A stretch of DNA of 64,000 nucleotides from Campanula takesimana (GCA_026119855.1 JAOWBW010000758.1:1-64000), one strand, 5' to 3'. Positions 1 through 11,322 are shown, numbered from the stretch's first letter. The notes: generated by a model not told the origin, from the sequence alone. A program made the numbers and translations.

Positions 1-394
1 CTATGTCGAGTCATCCCAAGTCAATGATGAATCGAGATCTTTGAGAGAAAGTGCACAAAAAAATGATTTCCCTACAAGGGACGTGCCATGGTGAGATGAG
101 TGTTTATGTCAAGATCTCCGCTCATATTAACTTGCGTAGGATGCAACATAGATATCCGTTAAATGCCTTTAAGGAAGGGTTAGTCGTAGGATCCGATGGT
201 TGGTGGAAGCCGCTTGCCTATAGGACCCTCGCCCAAATTGTCCGTTTGGGGGTGTGCAATGCAGGTGAAAAACGAGGGGTCTATAGACGTAATGATGGCC
301 TCCACTGATCGTAGTCTTCTAACTTTGCGAAAAAGGGTACCCCTTCCACCAATTAGGATGTAAATATTGTATGTTTTTGTAAATTAAATATACT
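1..394 (+). other. A0 leader (5' UTR) fragment
   Basis: No convincing coding frame. Positions about 187-320 match the opposite strand of element F (about 58500-58640), with identical blocks GGTGGAAGCCGCTTGCC and GGTGAAAAACGAGGGGTCTA. This places the segment in the untranslated leader just before Gag and shows that A0 and F are of related families. The small ORFs here are therefore not considered genes. Confidence 0.7.
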
Positions 395-2640
395 TTGCAT
401 GAGCCTTCCCCCTCTCCTAAAAGCTTCATTGCCCTTCAACCTTTCAGCAAAGCAAGTTTGGATCCGTTCGGTGGTCGACTACAACTGAAGCTTCTACTCC
501 GTCCACATTCTCAGTCTCGTCATCAGCAATGTCAACTCCGCTTCAGCTTCAGCCTCTGCTTCCTCCTGCAGTGGGCCGCTGAGCTCAACACTGAGGCTAC
601 TCTCAATGGTATTCCCCCAAGCCTCCAGAACTTCCTAGCCGTCTCGAAGCCAAGATCAGAAATCTCGAGGAAGCAACAAGATGTTGGAAGACCAGAACCA
701 ACAGTTGAAGGGTCACATTCAACAAAAAGGGGACTAAACTGGTGCCCGATGGGGAGAATTTCTTTATGTCGAGGATGAAGAGGTCAATACCAACTTCCCC
801 CCAACACCAATGCTACTGCCTTCCCATTCCCAAGCTACCGCAATGTTCCACCTCCTTCTCTCTACACCCAAGGTTTCACTACCATGAGCAAGAACAAGGC
901 TGTCTATGAACCTTCCCTGAACTGCTTGGTGGCTACCTCTCCGCTAGCAAACTACCCGCACCCTCGTTGCCTCTGAGTATTGGGATGGCCGCTGCTACTG
1001 CTTCCACTACTCCTCCCGTCATTCTGTCAGAAACTATCCCCGACATCTCCAATCACCCTGTGGTTATGGCCATGCAAGAGCAAATGCGGATTTGATCGAG
1101 ACCCGTGGATAAGCAAAGTGCACCGACTACCAAGACAATCAACCCTAGCCAAGTAGGGGCTCTCCCAAGGATTTCAAGATGCCTAAGGTGGCAATGTTTC
1201 ATGGTGACTCGTGTCCTAAGACTCATTTGGATAGTTATGTGTTGGCCATGAGGGCTCGTGACTGCACCAACGAACAAATGGCTCGCGTATTTCATAGCAC
1301 TTTGGATGGTATAGCTCTGCGTTGGTTCTTGGGGCTAGAACCAAGCGAGAGGCAAACGTGGGATCAATCAGTGCCATTTTCTGTGAGAAATATCAAGCTA
1401 ACTTGGATTGGCATGTGAATCGAACGATCTTGAGAACACTATGCAAAAGCCCGGCGAGGCTATTTATGATTTTTACAAGAGGTGGAATCATCGTTGTGCG
1501 AGGTCCAATACCCACCAAAGGCGAAGGAACAGAAACAGATTTTCTACAAGTGCTTGCTACCGGAGATGAAAGCAGCTATAGGTAATGGTTACTTCCCTGA
1601 TTTGCGGGAAATGGTTGACGCCGGAGTAAGGTACGAAGCAGGGTTCACTGGGATTGTGCCGCCAAAGGAAAGTCCAAAGACCAACAACAACAACTCCTTC
1701 CGCTACAAGGCTCCTACTGCGCCTGCGCCTCCTAGGGGTGGAAAGGAGGCCGTCGGCCAAGTGAATATGGTCCAGAAAGAGGTCCCGTTAGATGTCCAAG
1801 CCGTAACAAGGAATGGGGCTCCGCCGCAAAGAGAGAGGGAGCACTTTGATGATTTGGTATGCCCATGGGAAAGTCTTTGACGTGTTAGTCAAGAGAGGTC
1901 TTATCAAGCCTTTAGAGAATTACCAACCCGCCTACCCAAGAAGTGATTTGGACGCCTCCAGTTCTGCAAGTATCACAAGCACATCGGGCACACAACGGAT
2001 GGTTGTATTCAATTGAAGCGCGTAGTACAAGGGTTGATCAATGACAAGAAGATTGAGAAGCCGAAGGGTCCTAATGTGGTGAATAACCCTTTCCCAACAA
2101 TGGGGGTGGGGTGAATATGGTGCAAACATGCGAGATTAGTATCCTAGAGCTCATGGATGCCTTTGACAAGATAGGGCTCACGATGGTGGATATCTTCATG
2201 GCATTGGTGACGTTAGAAATGCTCGAACCATTAGAAGGACACCTCCCCGCCTTGGTTGCGATTTGTCAAAGTTTTGCCACTACCACAAGTGCACCGGTCA
2301 CACTACCGAAGAATGCTTTGAACTCAGAAGGCCGTGCAAGAGCTCATCCACAAGGAGTTGTCGAAGACCCTAGAGATTATGTAGCTAGCAATGTACTCAT
2401 GGTAGAACTTAGTGAGATCACTGATCCGGCCGAGCCTGTTGTGGCGGACTGTGATGAGATGGGTTGTATTTCAATGACTAATAATAAAGAATCTTCTTGC
2501 TACTTGTTGTCTTTAGAAGAACTAGTGAGTGAAGTCGAATCTCTAGAGGAAGAGAGTCCCAAGCCCTCTCAACCTCTTTCTTGGGCCGAAATCTTCGAGG
2601 AGGCCGAAAAGACCGAAGTTTCGCTCCTTGTCATGACTCG
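395..2640 (+). pseudogene. gag: A0 Gag, broken
   Basis: Structural protein of the virus-like particle. The first part (395-1060) is low complexity with a trace of a coiled coil (about 650-730). The retrotransposon Gag core is at about 1179-1600: MPKVAMFHGDSCPKTHLDSY, then ALRWFLGLEPSERQTW, typical of the family pattern with a conserved aspartate, histidine and RWF block. The C-terminal zinc-knuckle-like segment follows at about 1960-2030 in yet another frame (histidine pairs in a KYHKHIGHTTDGC context), and a second similar one lies at about 2270-2330. The core is split over three frames near 1320-1395 and 1480, so at least three indels have occurred. The start codon cannot be fixed. Clade-level assignment is secure; the exact ends are not. 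Confidence 0.75.
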
Positions 2641-2889
2641 CCATTGTCTTTGGAGGAGCTACGTGCAGAAGTTTGTCTCCTTACAGATCCGGTCAAGTGT
2701 ACCAATCCGACCCGAAGGGTGCAAAGAAAGTCTTTGGGAAGGAACCCGAGCAAGCCGACCTAGACAAAGAAGACCCTATCCTCACTCAACTCAAACAAAC
2801 CCAAGCCCATATTTCACTATGGTCCCTACTCACCTCCTCCCTAGCCCATCGCCTCATGCTCGAGCAAAACCTCGCCGCCACCATGGTAC

Positions 2890-3660
2890 CATCCACTATT
2901 ACCCCGGAGGACGTCACCCACATGATTGGTAATATCCACTATGGAAACATCATCACTTTCTCGGAGCTAGACAAGCCAGTGTTCGGAGTTGATCATAATG
3001 AGCCTTTATACATCACTGTCGAAGTAAATGGCAAGAAGATTCCCCGTGTATTCATTGACAATGGTTCTGCTATTAATATCCTGCCTTCAGGATGATGGAT
3101 GTGGTTGGCGTTTATGGTGTTCTGATTTACTTAACTCCAGCCCATCCAAGCAGCCATCCAAGCAAATATGACTCTACATGCCGCGCCGTGATAGGAGAAG
3201 TCACCTTGCCCATTACCATCGGAACAAAGATCCTGCCAACCGATTTCCACGTCATCGACATCCCCGCCACCTTCTCACTCCTCCTCGGCCGGCCATGGTT
3301 ACATCAGTCGGGCGCTGTCCCATCTTCCCTGCACCAGTGTGTGAAGTTTCAATCTGGTAATGAAGTGACCATCATCTACAGTGATCTCGTAACTGCCCAA
3401 GGGACGGACACCAGGGCGTTCCTGTCTTACAGATTCAGCATGGGGAAGAGAGCCGACTCTTCAACGGCTTCGAAATAGTCGCTCAAGCACAGATCTGCAC
3501 CATCGACCTCACCAAAACAACGGATAAAGTGGCACCTGTTGTCAAGATACTGCGTAATATGGGTTTCATACCGGGCTGGGGCTAGGTAAGAACTTGCAAG
3601 GCCCCACAGAATTGGTTGAAGAGGTTGATCATCGAGGGTTGTTCGGTCTAGGATACACCC
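2890..3660 (+). pseudogene. A0 aspartic protease plus G-patch-like tail, broken
   Basis: Retroviral-type aspartic protease that would cut the Gag-Pol polyprotein. The active-site segment FIDNGSAINILP is at about 3050-3085 (catalytic D followed by N-G). A frameshift follows near 3090, and the reading resumes with the C-terminal strand LLLGRPWLH at about 3277-3303, a common signature of this clade. Downstream at about 3555-3600 the residues GFIPGWG and, in the next frame, GLGKNLQGP resemble a G-patch, a glycine-rich nucleic-acid-binding motif also seen after the protease in some retroviruses. The frame is broken inside that motif as well. From about 3660 to 4640 there is a poorly conserved linker to reverse transcriptase. 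Confidence 0.75.
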
Positions 3661-4640
3661 TTACTTTGAAGACAAGATGGAGCAACAAAGGATGGATTTG
3701 CTTAAAAAGATGAAGCTTCCCTACAAAAAGCCTGAAATGCGGCCATACCGCCTGTCCCTGATAGCTAGCTACTTTGTCAGGGAAGGCGAGGAGTTTTCGT
3801 GTTTTGAGTTCGCAGAGCCATGGATTGACCACACCTGGGAAGTTGCAGAAAGGGTTCGAGATTTTCAGAGATGTGGAATTCGATCGGTCCAACATGAAGC
3901 TGACTTACATGGAATATGACAAAGCCACGGGCAGAGTTAGAACCATCAGGCATGAGTACTCCACCAAGGTTGCAGATGACTTGGCAGATCAACTTGAAGC
4001 CGCAACCCTTGACAAGCCAGCAATAGAAGCCGCAGAAACTCCAAGTTTGACTGAGACGTGGGACGGCCAATATCTGCTTCAACCATGGGTAATCTGGGGC
4101 TGCACGAAGACATGGTTGCCGTCATCGAGATGATTCTGAGGATAAGGTGGACCCAAGGACATTGGTGGTACCCATGGGGGACAAGCTCAAGAATTGGTGC
4201 ATCATTGGGGGACCTATAGCTACTCCGGAATTTATGATGGGAACACTGGGGCTTACTCCTTCTCCTGTCGCCACTCCTGCAACATCTCCTGTCACTCACC
4301 CAAAATCCCCGTCCCCAGAGTCTAGTGTTTTACATTTTGAATTTGAGTCTTCCTCTAAGTCTGACGACCTTACGTCTGAAGACTATGATCTTGTTGCAAA
4401 CGCTATTTTCCCTTTTGCCATGAATGAAACCCTCGACCTTTCCAGTATCCCTCCATAGTCACTCTTTAACTGATAAATTGGCTAATAATCAAACTAATGA
4501 TATACACTTAGTTAATAATGATTCATTAGAAGAGGCAGACACAGACACATTAAATGATGAATACATTAAAGAGATTTCAGAACAGGTTATTAATCAAAAA
4601 GAATCTCGAGCCCAAGCTGCCGATGAGGTGTTAACATGCG
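3661..4640 (+). other. A0 protease-RT linker
   Basis: Between the protease tail and reverse transcriptase several partial frames are open (for example 3774-4133, 4147-4458 and the start of 4424-5212), rich in Pro, Ser and acidic residues. I recognise no domain. Such a low-complexity linker is usual between protease and RT in Tat elements. It is probably part of the original polyprotein but is broken by frameshifts. Confidence 0.5.
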
Positions 4641-5772
4641 TGAATCTTGGAACCGAAGCCGAGCCTAAGGAAACGCAGATTGGGAGTTTCTTCAGCGGAG
4701 CCGATAGGGAAGCACTGATTGAGCTACTCAAAGAATATGTGGATGTGTTTGCATGGTCTTATAAGGACATGCCGGGGCTCGACAACTCGATCGTAGAGCA
4801 CAGAATCCCGACAGCACCAGACGCTAAGCCAGTCAAGCAGAAGCTGCGCCGCATTAAGCCGGAATGGTCTTTGCAAGTGAAGGAAGAGATTGAGAAGCTA
4901 CTCCGTGTGGGTTTCATCAGGGTGATCGAATATCCAACTTGGTTATCAAATCTGGTGACTGTCAAGAAATCCAACGGTAAAGTCAGAATATGTGTGGATT
5001 TTCGGGATCTCAACAAAGCTACACCAAAGGATGACTTCCCCTTGCCAAATATCGACATGTTGGTGGATGCGACCGCCCACTATGAGGTCAAGTCGTTTGT
5101 GGATGGGTTTGCCGGCTATAACCAAATCAAGATGGCCGAGGAGGACCAAGAAAAAACAGCTTTCACCACCCATGGGGGACTTTTTGCTATACTGTCATGC
5201 CATTTGGGCTGAGGAACGCTGGGGCTACCTACCAACGGGCAGTTACGACTTTATTCCACGATATGATCCCCAAGGAGATTGAGGTGTACGTGGATGACAT
5301 GATTATACATTCAAAAGGGTCTGGGAGTCAACACTTGATAGATCTCAGAAAATTCTTCAACAGGTTGAGAGAGCACGCCATGCGTTTGAACCCGGCAAAA
5401 TGCACCTTTGGAGTTCGTAGAGGGAAAGTATTAGGTTACATGGTCACCGAGAATGGGATCGAAGCCGACCCAAGGAAGATTCAAGCCATCCTGGAGATGA
5501 AGCCACCCCGTACCGAGACGGAGATAAAAGGATTCATGGGACGCCTACAATACATCAGTCGGTTTATCAATCAGCTGACCACCATCTGCGAACCAATTTT
5601 CAAGTTAATGAAGAAAACAGCCAGTGTGGAGTGGGATCATGACTGCCAAATAGCCTTCGAAAGGATCAAACAATATTTGGTGAATACCCCAATCCTGTGC
5701 CCGCCGCATAAGGAGAAGCCATTGCTACTATACTTAACTGTGACAGACACTGCGCCGTCGGAGCCATGTTAG
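4640..5772 (+). pseudogene. pol: A0 reverse transcriptase, one frameshift
   Basis: RNA-dependent DNA polymerase of the element. Fingers and palm motifs appear in order: VDVFAWSYKDMPGL at about 4740-4780, KVRICVDFRDLNKATPKDDF at about 4980-5035, then FVDGFAGYNQIKM. A one-base shift near 5195-5212 moves the reading from one frame to another, which resumes at MPFGLRNAGATYQRA (5197 on). The catalytic YVDDMIIHS lies at about 5287-5313 with both aspartates present. The thumb segment GIEADPRKIQAI follows. Apart from the shift, the domain keeps its key residues, so this copy decayed fairly recently. Confidence 0.9.
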
Positions 5773-6575
5773 CGCAAGAGGCCAAAGATTCCCGGATTGA
5801 GAATGCAGTGTACTTTGTCAGCCGAAAGTTACAAGGTAGCGAGCTCAATTACTCCGCGCTCGAGAAGACCTGCGTAGGCCTAGTATGGGTGGTGACGAAG
5901 CTCAAGCACTACATGGTTCCCATCCGATCTTACTAGTCTCGAAAATGGATCCTATCAAGTATCTGTTCGATAAACCCTCTCTTTCTATGAGACTCGCTAA
6001 ATGGTCAGTATTCTTGGGAGAGTTCGACATTACTTATGTACCGAGAAAGGCAATCAAGGGGAGGGCAATGGCCGATCAGCTCGCAGACTCTCCGAGCACC
6101 GAGACAAGAGGGCCCGACCCTGAGTTCCCGGACGACGGCATTTTCGCAATTGAGGTCGCAGAAAGGTGGCAATTATTCTTTGACGGAGCTGCAAACAAAC
6201 GAGGGAATGGAGTCGAACTCCTACTTATTGATCCCAAAGATGAGCACACGCCCATAGCCATCAAGCTAAACTTTTCAGCAACCAACAACGCCGCCGAGTA
6301 TGAGGCGTGTATAGCCGGATTGGAGGCCGCCCTAGAACGCAACGTGAAAGAGTTAGAAGTGTACGGAGACTCTGCTTTGATTATTAACCAAACGGCGAAG
6401 AAATGGAAAACTATTGATCCTTGCCTGCAGCGGTACCAAGGTTACATGGATGAGTTGATAGCACAGTTCAAAGAGGTTACCTTCCACTTCCTGCCGCGAG
6501 ACAGAAATAGGTTCGCGGATGCTCTAGCTACATTGGCCTCCTTAGTTGAAATTCCAGAAGGAAGGTCCGTGAAAC
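5740..6575 (+). pseudogene. pol: A0 RNase H followed by archaeal-type RNase H
   Basis: Two consecutive RNase H domains. The first, at about 5740-6090, is the usual Ty3 RNase H and is shifted in frame near 5745 and again near 5885-5935; recognisable parts are YFVSRKL and SALEKTC, then the KAIKGRAMADQLA tail. The second, at about 6150-6560, is of archaeal type: LFFDGAANKRGNG, NNAAEYEACIAGLEAAL, LEVYGDSALIINQ and RFADALATLAS supply the acidic residues of the active site. This dual RNase H arrangement is a diagnostic trait of the Tat clade. The second domain is uninterrupted. Confidence 0.9.
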
Positions 6576-6599
6576 CATTCAGGGTTGGACGAAGGGAGA

Positions 6600-7906
6600 A
6601 CCCCGCCTATTGCTGTGAAATCCAGATCGATGCCGAGGTAAACGGAGATCAATGGTACGCCCAAATCTACAAATTCCTTAAGCACGGAGAGATGTCCTTT
6701 GACGGAGATGTGAAGGCCAAGAGTCTGCAAGCACTCAAAAGGTTGGCGGGGCAGTTTGTGCTGTTAGACGATACTTTGTACAAGAGGCATTACGATGGTC
6801 TGTTGCTCTTATGTGTCGACAACAAGAAAGCTGAAGCAATAATGGAAGAAGTACACAACGGGTTGTGCGGACCCCACATGAATGCAAGGATGCTTAGACA
6901 GAAGATCACTCGGCTGGGCTATTATTGGATTACCATGGAGACAGACTGTATTCAATGGGTTTGACGGTGTCACAAGTGCCAAGTATGCTCCAACCTCAAC
7001 CACATCCCCCACACGAATTGTATAGTTCCACCACGCCTTGGCCATTCGCCACGTGGGGTATAGACATTATTGGGAAGATCTCGCCGGCTGGTAGTAATGG
7101 TCATGAATTCGTCCTCATCGCGGTCGACTACTTCACAAAGTGGGTCGAAGCTCAGTCTTACAAGGTGCTGAATTCCAAGAAGGTAACGCAGTTTATCAAA
7201 GAGAACATTATGTGCCGGTATGGGGTTCCTAACCGCATTATATCAGATAATGGCAGTCATTTCGAAGCCGAGTGTGCTCGCTTGCTTGTAGAATTCAAGA
7301 TCGAACGAAAGAAATCTTCCCCATACTATCCACATACTAACGGCGCGGTTGAGGCGGCCAACAAGACGATAGAGCAGATAATTCGCAAGATGGCTTCGCA
7401 AGGGCGGGATTGGCCCGAGAAGTTACCATTAGCACTTTGGGGGTACAGAACGTCAGTCCGCACCGCTACTGGAGAGACCCCTTACGCTTTGACATACGGC
7501 ATGGAGGCAGTGCTCCCTATTGAGTTGGATGTGCCATCTTTGAGGGTCTTGCTCGAGAACCAAGTGAATGAGGTAGAATGGCTTCGTAGTCGCTATGATC
7601 AATTGGCAACATTCGACGAACGCAGATTGAAGGCCATGGAACACATCCGGGCCTATCAAAGGAGAACGACAAAAGCCTTCAATAAAAAAGGTCAAGCCTG
7701 TTGACATAAAGGAAGGATACTTGGGGCTCAAAGCACGCTTACCCAACAAATTCAACCCCCTCGGGAAATGGGCCCCCATTTGGGTAGGGCCGTTTGTGGT
7801 ACAGAAGATCTTCTCCGGAGGAGCGGTCAGAATGGCAGATTTGGATGGCAACCCGTTCAAGGAACCAGTCAACCTCAGCAAGCTCAGACGCTACTATGAC
7901 TAGACT
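6600..7906 (+). pseudogene. pol: A0 integrase, stop and frameshifts
   Basis: DDE integrase that would insert the cDNA copy. The N-terminal HHCC zinc binder is at about 6840-6985. It is interrupted by an in-frame TGA at 6961-6963, just before RCHKCQ, where the family has a sense codon. A frameshift near 7003 follows. The catalytic core at about 7040-7400 has WGIDIIGKI, ISDNGSHF and GAVEAANKTI, supplying the D, D and E residues. The C-terminal domain is shifted once more near 7690 and continues as GYLGLKARLPNKFNPLGKWA and KLRRYYD to the stop at about 7903. No chromodomain is present, as expected for Tat. Confidence 0.9.
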
Positions 7907-8370
7907 CCCCCTCTTAAAAAAAAAAAAAAATGTTTACTACGCAAAAAGAAGCCCGATAGACTGAAAACCCGCAAAGGGCGGTCTATGCAAAATAAGGGTG
8001 GTACAAAGCTCGCTAGATCGAAAACCCGCAAGGGCGGTGTAGGCAAAAGTTAGAGCATTCCCCCTTCTATCTTCCCTTTCTTTAAAACCATTCTAGTCTG
8101 ACTGGAGTGAACTACGGTGACCTGAGCCCCTTAGTCCTATTTGTAAAAGGGGAACGTAGGCAGCCTTTCAAAAGGTGCGGTCTAAAAAAACAAATAAACA
8201 TCCAAATCTTGTTAAGCAATAAAGATAGAAGTTGTATTTTCTGAAAGCAAAAACTTTTATTTCCATAGTCATTGCATGTTAACACTTATTTGATGAGTCT
8301 AAGCTTGACATACTTTTTGAATGAATAACCTTTTCTGAAATTGAAACTAAAACAAAAGTAAACTAAATTA
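7907..8370. other. A0 3' module between pol and the antisense gene
   Basis: Convergent gap between the end of pol (+) and the end of the first PMD gene (-). It starts with a poly-A run (7916-7930). Two similar hairpin-like segments follow at 7951-7988 (stem ATAGAC 7956-7961 with GTCTAT 7981-7986) and 8009-8044. A motif of about 70 bp at 8105-8180 contains, on the - strand, GGCTGCCTACGTTCC and CAGGTCACCGTAGTTC. Related copies of both occur in T and D, always antisense to gag. The rest (8180-8370) is AT-rich without a recognisable feature. Confidence 0.6.
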
Positions 8371-8410
8371 AACTAATGTGTCTGCAACGACCATGGAGAG
8401 ACGCTCGGGA

Positions 8411-9857
8411 TTACCCCTTAGTGCCATTTGTGCCCTCGGTCTCTTTCTTCTTGCTTTGCCCACGGCGAACTTTCTTCTTGCTAGGATTCCCGCAAAATCT
8501 TCTTTCAAACTCGCTAACACCTTTAGCCTTTCCATTTGGAGCCTCTTCACCCTTCCTCTTCTTTGACGCCCTCACTTCTTCTCCGCCTCCGTTAGCCACG
8601 CTCTTACTCATCCTCCTCTCATAAGTCTCAGCCTCCTTAATCCTCAAGGAAAAACTTGGAGCACAGGATCCCAAAATAGTGCCCCTTAGGGTCTCTAGAG
8701 TCTGCTCCGCATGCCCAAGTCTCCCCATATACCAGTCCAAATACTCGCGTGGCAGGAAGGTGTTGCTAGAGCGTGTGAGGAAGGTCCTACGACTAAATCC
8801 GGCCTCGCCCCACATCTGAGAAAGAAGGACTGAGACACTATCATCCAACTGAAGTACCCCAAATGGAAAATCATTTCTCTCCTCGTCCCCAACCCTCCGG
8901 GATGGTCTGCACCAAACCATACTGACGAAGCACTCTAGAGGGATAGTAAAAGGTAGTCCCAGAAAGGGTCGGAACTTTTATCATATGAAGTCCCACTTGT
9001 TTCTCCCTCACCGAGTGAATGTGCCAATGGGGCACCACCCACTGAATGTCGCCAATCACCATTTCCGCCAAATACTTTTCCCAACCTTTGAGAGTCATGC
9101 CCTCAAACTGCTCCGCCATGCCTCTAATGCGGTGCATCCATGGGGCCACCTTCAGAGAAGCCGCCGGTTTATTCACTCGAAGCCTCTCTTGCAACCACAT
9201 GGTCAAAAGCCTATCACTACCACAAGGCATCCCACCATAAGCCGCGAGATGGGGAATCCCACAGAGCATCTCCCCAAGAATGGCCGGTACAATGTCATAA
9301 CCTAAACGAGCCGAATTCACCATGCCCAAACACCCCTCACTAGTAAATCCAACCTCAGAAGGGAAAAGAATAGAGGCAAACATACATAGCGCAAGATGGT
9401 CCAAGGAACGGTCAGAGGCCACATCCATGTGTATAAAGTGTTGTGGCATCCAAGAAAGGTCGACATAACCGCCCCTAGCATACCTATCAAAATCATCCGC
9501 GGACACGCCAAAGGTCATCAACTTGTCCCTCAAGCAAACGAAGTCAAAGGGCAAGGCAACTTTACCCTTCCCTTCGTAGCCACATAATGCCGCGATGTCC
9601 TCATAAGTGGGTGTTATCTCGTTGAATGAAAAGTTGAAGACATGGAGGGTATCATTCCAAAATCTCCCACAGGCTTGCAAGAGGTTGGTATTGGAGTTCA
9701 TGTGCAAAAGTGACCAAAGACACTTTATCCCATACCGTTCATCAAGTTTCCTACGACTAGAACCAGGAAGTTTGGCAACCCACTTCTCCAAAGAGGTTAT
9801 AAAGACCTTTTTCTCAAGATTTGTGATCCTAGTCTCTTGATCCATGGCAAAGAGCAA
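8411..9857 (-). pseudogene. A0 antisense gene 1: plant mobile domain protein, one frameshift
   Basis: Protein with a plant mobile domain (PMD, Pfam PF10536 family, related to Arabidopsis MAIN/MAIL1), read opposite to gag-pol. The likely start is MDQETRITNLEKKVF near 9842, with an upstream ATG at 9857. PMD-like features: LDERYGIKCLWSLLHMNSN near the N-terminus, RFWNDTLHVFNFSFNEITPT and YEDIAALCGYEG, then a helical body. A shift near 8890 moves the last third into another frame (from about 8900 down to the stop at 8411). The C-terminus is strongly basic with several KKRK or KKK clusters, suggesting nuclear localisation. Antisense genes at this position are known in Tat elements; their role in the element is not established. 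Confidence 0.8.
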
Positions 9858-10462
9858 GCAAATTGGTTAAAAGGAACTCAAAAAACTGCTCAAAAGGTTG
9901 CTGGTATGTTTTTGTGGCTGCAAAGGGTTCATTAAATAGGGTACGGACTCCCACTCTTGCCAGGAAAAGGAAAAGCAGAGCCGACTACAGACTTGGCCAC
10001 GCGGCCACTTGTGATATTGGAAGATATGGCCACGCGGCCAACATTGCTCCGTGCCTTGCCATGGCCATGCGGCCAACATTGCTCCGGATCTTGCCATGGC
10101 CAGGCGGCCAACATTGCTCTTGGCCTCACCATGGCCATGCGGCCAACATCGCTCCATGCAGAAATCCAATTTGTTTCCTCCCACTCCGTGACGGATCCAT
10201 GCAACGACGTACCTGCCCCCTTCCGTGGCTCATGCATTGTATAAAATTAGGAACATTTGTACAATAACTAGTTTGCACAAGTAGGCTCCCACAATAAATT
10301 TACATTTTAGAACATAATATACATACATGCATTTTGTACATTGGTTCTATACATACATATCCCTCTGCTCTCTACTAGCTAACAGTGTAGGAAATAAAGA
10401 TGGATCCCGACTAATCAGAATCTTCCTCCGTGGTGTCTCCACGCCGCGCTAAAGCCCGAGAG
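9858..10462 (-). promoter_or_regulatory. Upstream region of antisense gene 1, with phased GC word array
   Basis: Probable promoter or 5' UTR of the antisense PMD gene. A weak TATA-like TTTTATACAA on the - strand lies near 10238-10247. Five copies of the word TGGCCAnGCGGCC begin at 9994, 10027, 10062, 10097 and 10132, spaced 33, 35, 35 and 35 bp; the last four units also share AACATTGCTC or AACATCGCTC. From 10262 to 10462 the sequence is AT-rich with no recognised feature except the end of antisense gene 2. Confidence 0.5.
9994..10143. repeat. 35-bp tandem repeat with GGCCAnGCGGCC word
   Basis: Five GC-rich words at about 35-bp intervals (33 bp for the first). The words are GGCCACGCGGCC (twice), GGCCATGCGGCC (twice) and GGCCAGGCGGCC, so only the central base varies. 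Nearly the same word occurs in the LTR of element D at 16443 and 63276. Confidence 0.85.
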
Positions 10463-11257
10463 CTACCGGCACCCGAACTCCGTCCCCGGACCGCTCGACC
10501 AGACAGGCTCAGACATCGCGAACACCCTCCTCAGATCAGCAGCATCCACCGTCTTCCTATCCCGGTTTCTGCGGGAAGGAGCCCTGTTGCCCTTGCACCA
10601 GTACGACATGATGGGAACAACCTTGTTAGCACTCATCACCAACTGAAAAGGGGCGACACCGAAGATCTCGTACACCCAAGCCTGTGCATACAATGAAAAA
10701 AGACATTTCAGACCAAAGGATAGAGCAAAAATCTCAACAATGTGAAAAAGAAGGGTAGTCAAGAGCGTACCTCAAAGGCGAACTGGAACCCGTCAAAGGA
10801 CGACGAGCTAGCCCTCGAGCAATGGTCCAAAGCCCGGTAAATCTCAGCCAAACCAGCTCTGCCCCAAGAAATCCCACCGACTAGGTCCAAGTCCACAAGA
10901 GCCCCTAGCAGTGAGTACGGCAGACAGTAGCCCCACTCGGAAATAAGATCTCTGAAAAGCTGTACCATAAGAACAGCCGGACCAAGCAATCCAAATCATA
11001 CTCCCCCTACTAAAGGCCTCAATAGCCACCTCCACCAAGCGATTCACTTTCCCGACCTCCACTCCATAACCCTTGACACCTCCTCCCAGGTCGGTGTCGA
11101 CTCCCATCAGAGCCTGTCTATAGTCCCGCCGCTCCACCAAGCTCTCGTCAAAAGGCAAAGGGGTACCAGTAGACCTCAACCCTGTGATGGCCGTGAAATC
11201 CGTCGGCGTGATGGTAATCTCTCCCCAACTGAAGTGGAAGGTATGGGCGGCCTAGGC
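10463..11257 (-). pseudogene. A0 antisense gene 2: plant mobile domain protein with intron
   Basis: Second PMD-like gene on the - strand. An upstream splice acceptor is visible at about 11258 (pyrimidine-rich, ending TTTGCCTAG), followed by AAHTFHFSWGEITITPTDF and TAITGL, the typical PMD entry motif. The reading shifts by one base near 10995 and continues as LLGPAVLMVQLFRDL. An 89-bp intron fits at 10682-10770: GT donor after FDGFQFAFE and a CACAG acceptor before AWVYEIFGVAPFQL, where PMD genes usually encode a W-Y-E block. The last exon ends at the stop near 10463. The first exon was not found upstream. It is clearly a gene of the same superfamily as antisense gene 1, but a separate one. Confidence 0.75.
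10682..10770 (-). other. Intron of antisense gene 2
   Basis: On the - strand the segment begins GTACGC after a GAG exon end and finishes with a pyrimidine-rich tract and TATGCACAG. Removing it joins the two PMD-coding stretches in a continuous family-like reading, which is the main support. Confidence 0.75.
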
Positions 11258-11322
11258 AAAAGAAAGGGTGCGTCATGAAAAAGGGATGGGTTCCTAACCA
11301 TCAAACGATGACATTAGGGATA

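Noticed and set aside
395..778. First ATG ORF of A0 as the native Gag start
   Set aside because: The coiled-coil trace is in another frame, so this ORF is probably not the original reading.
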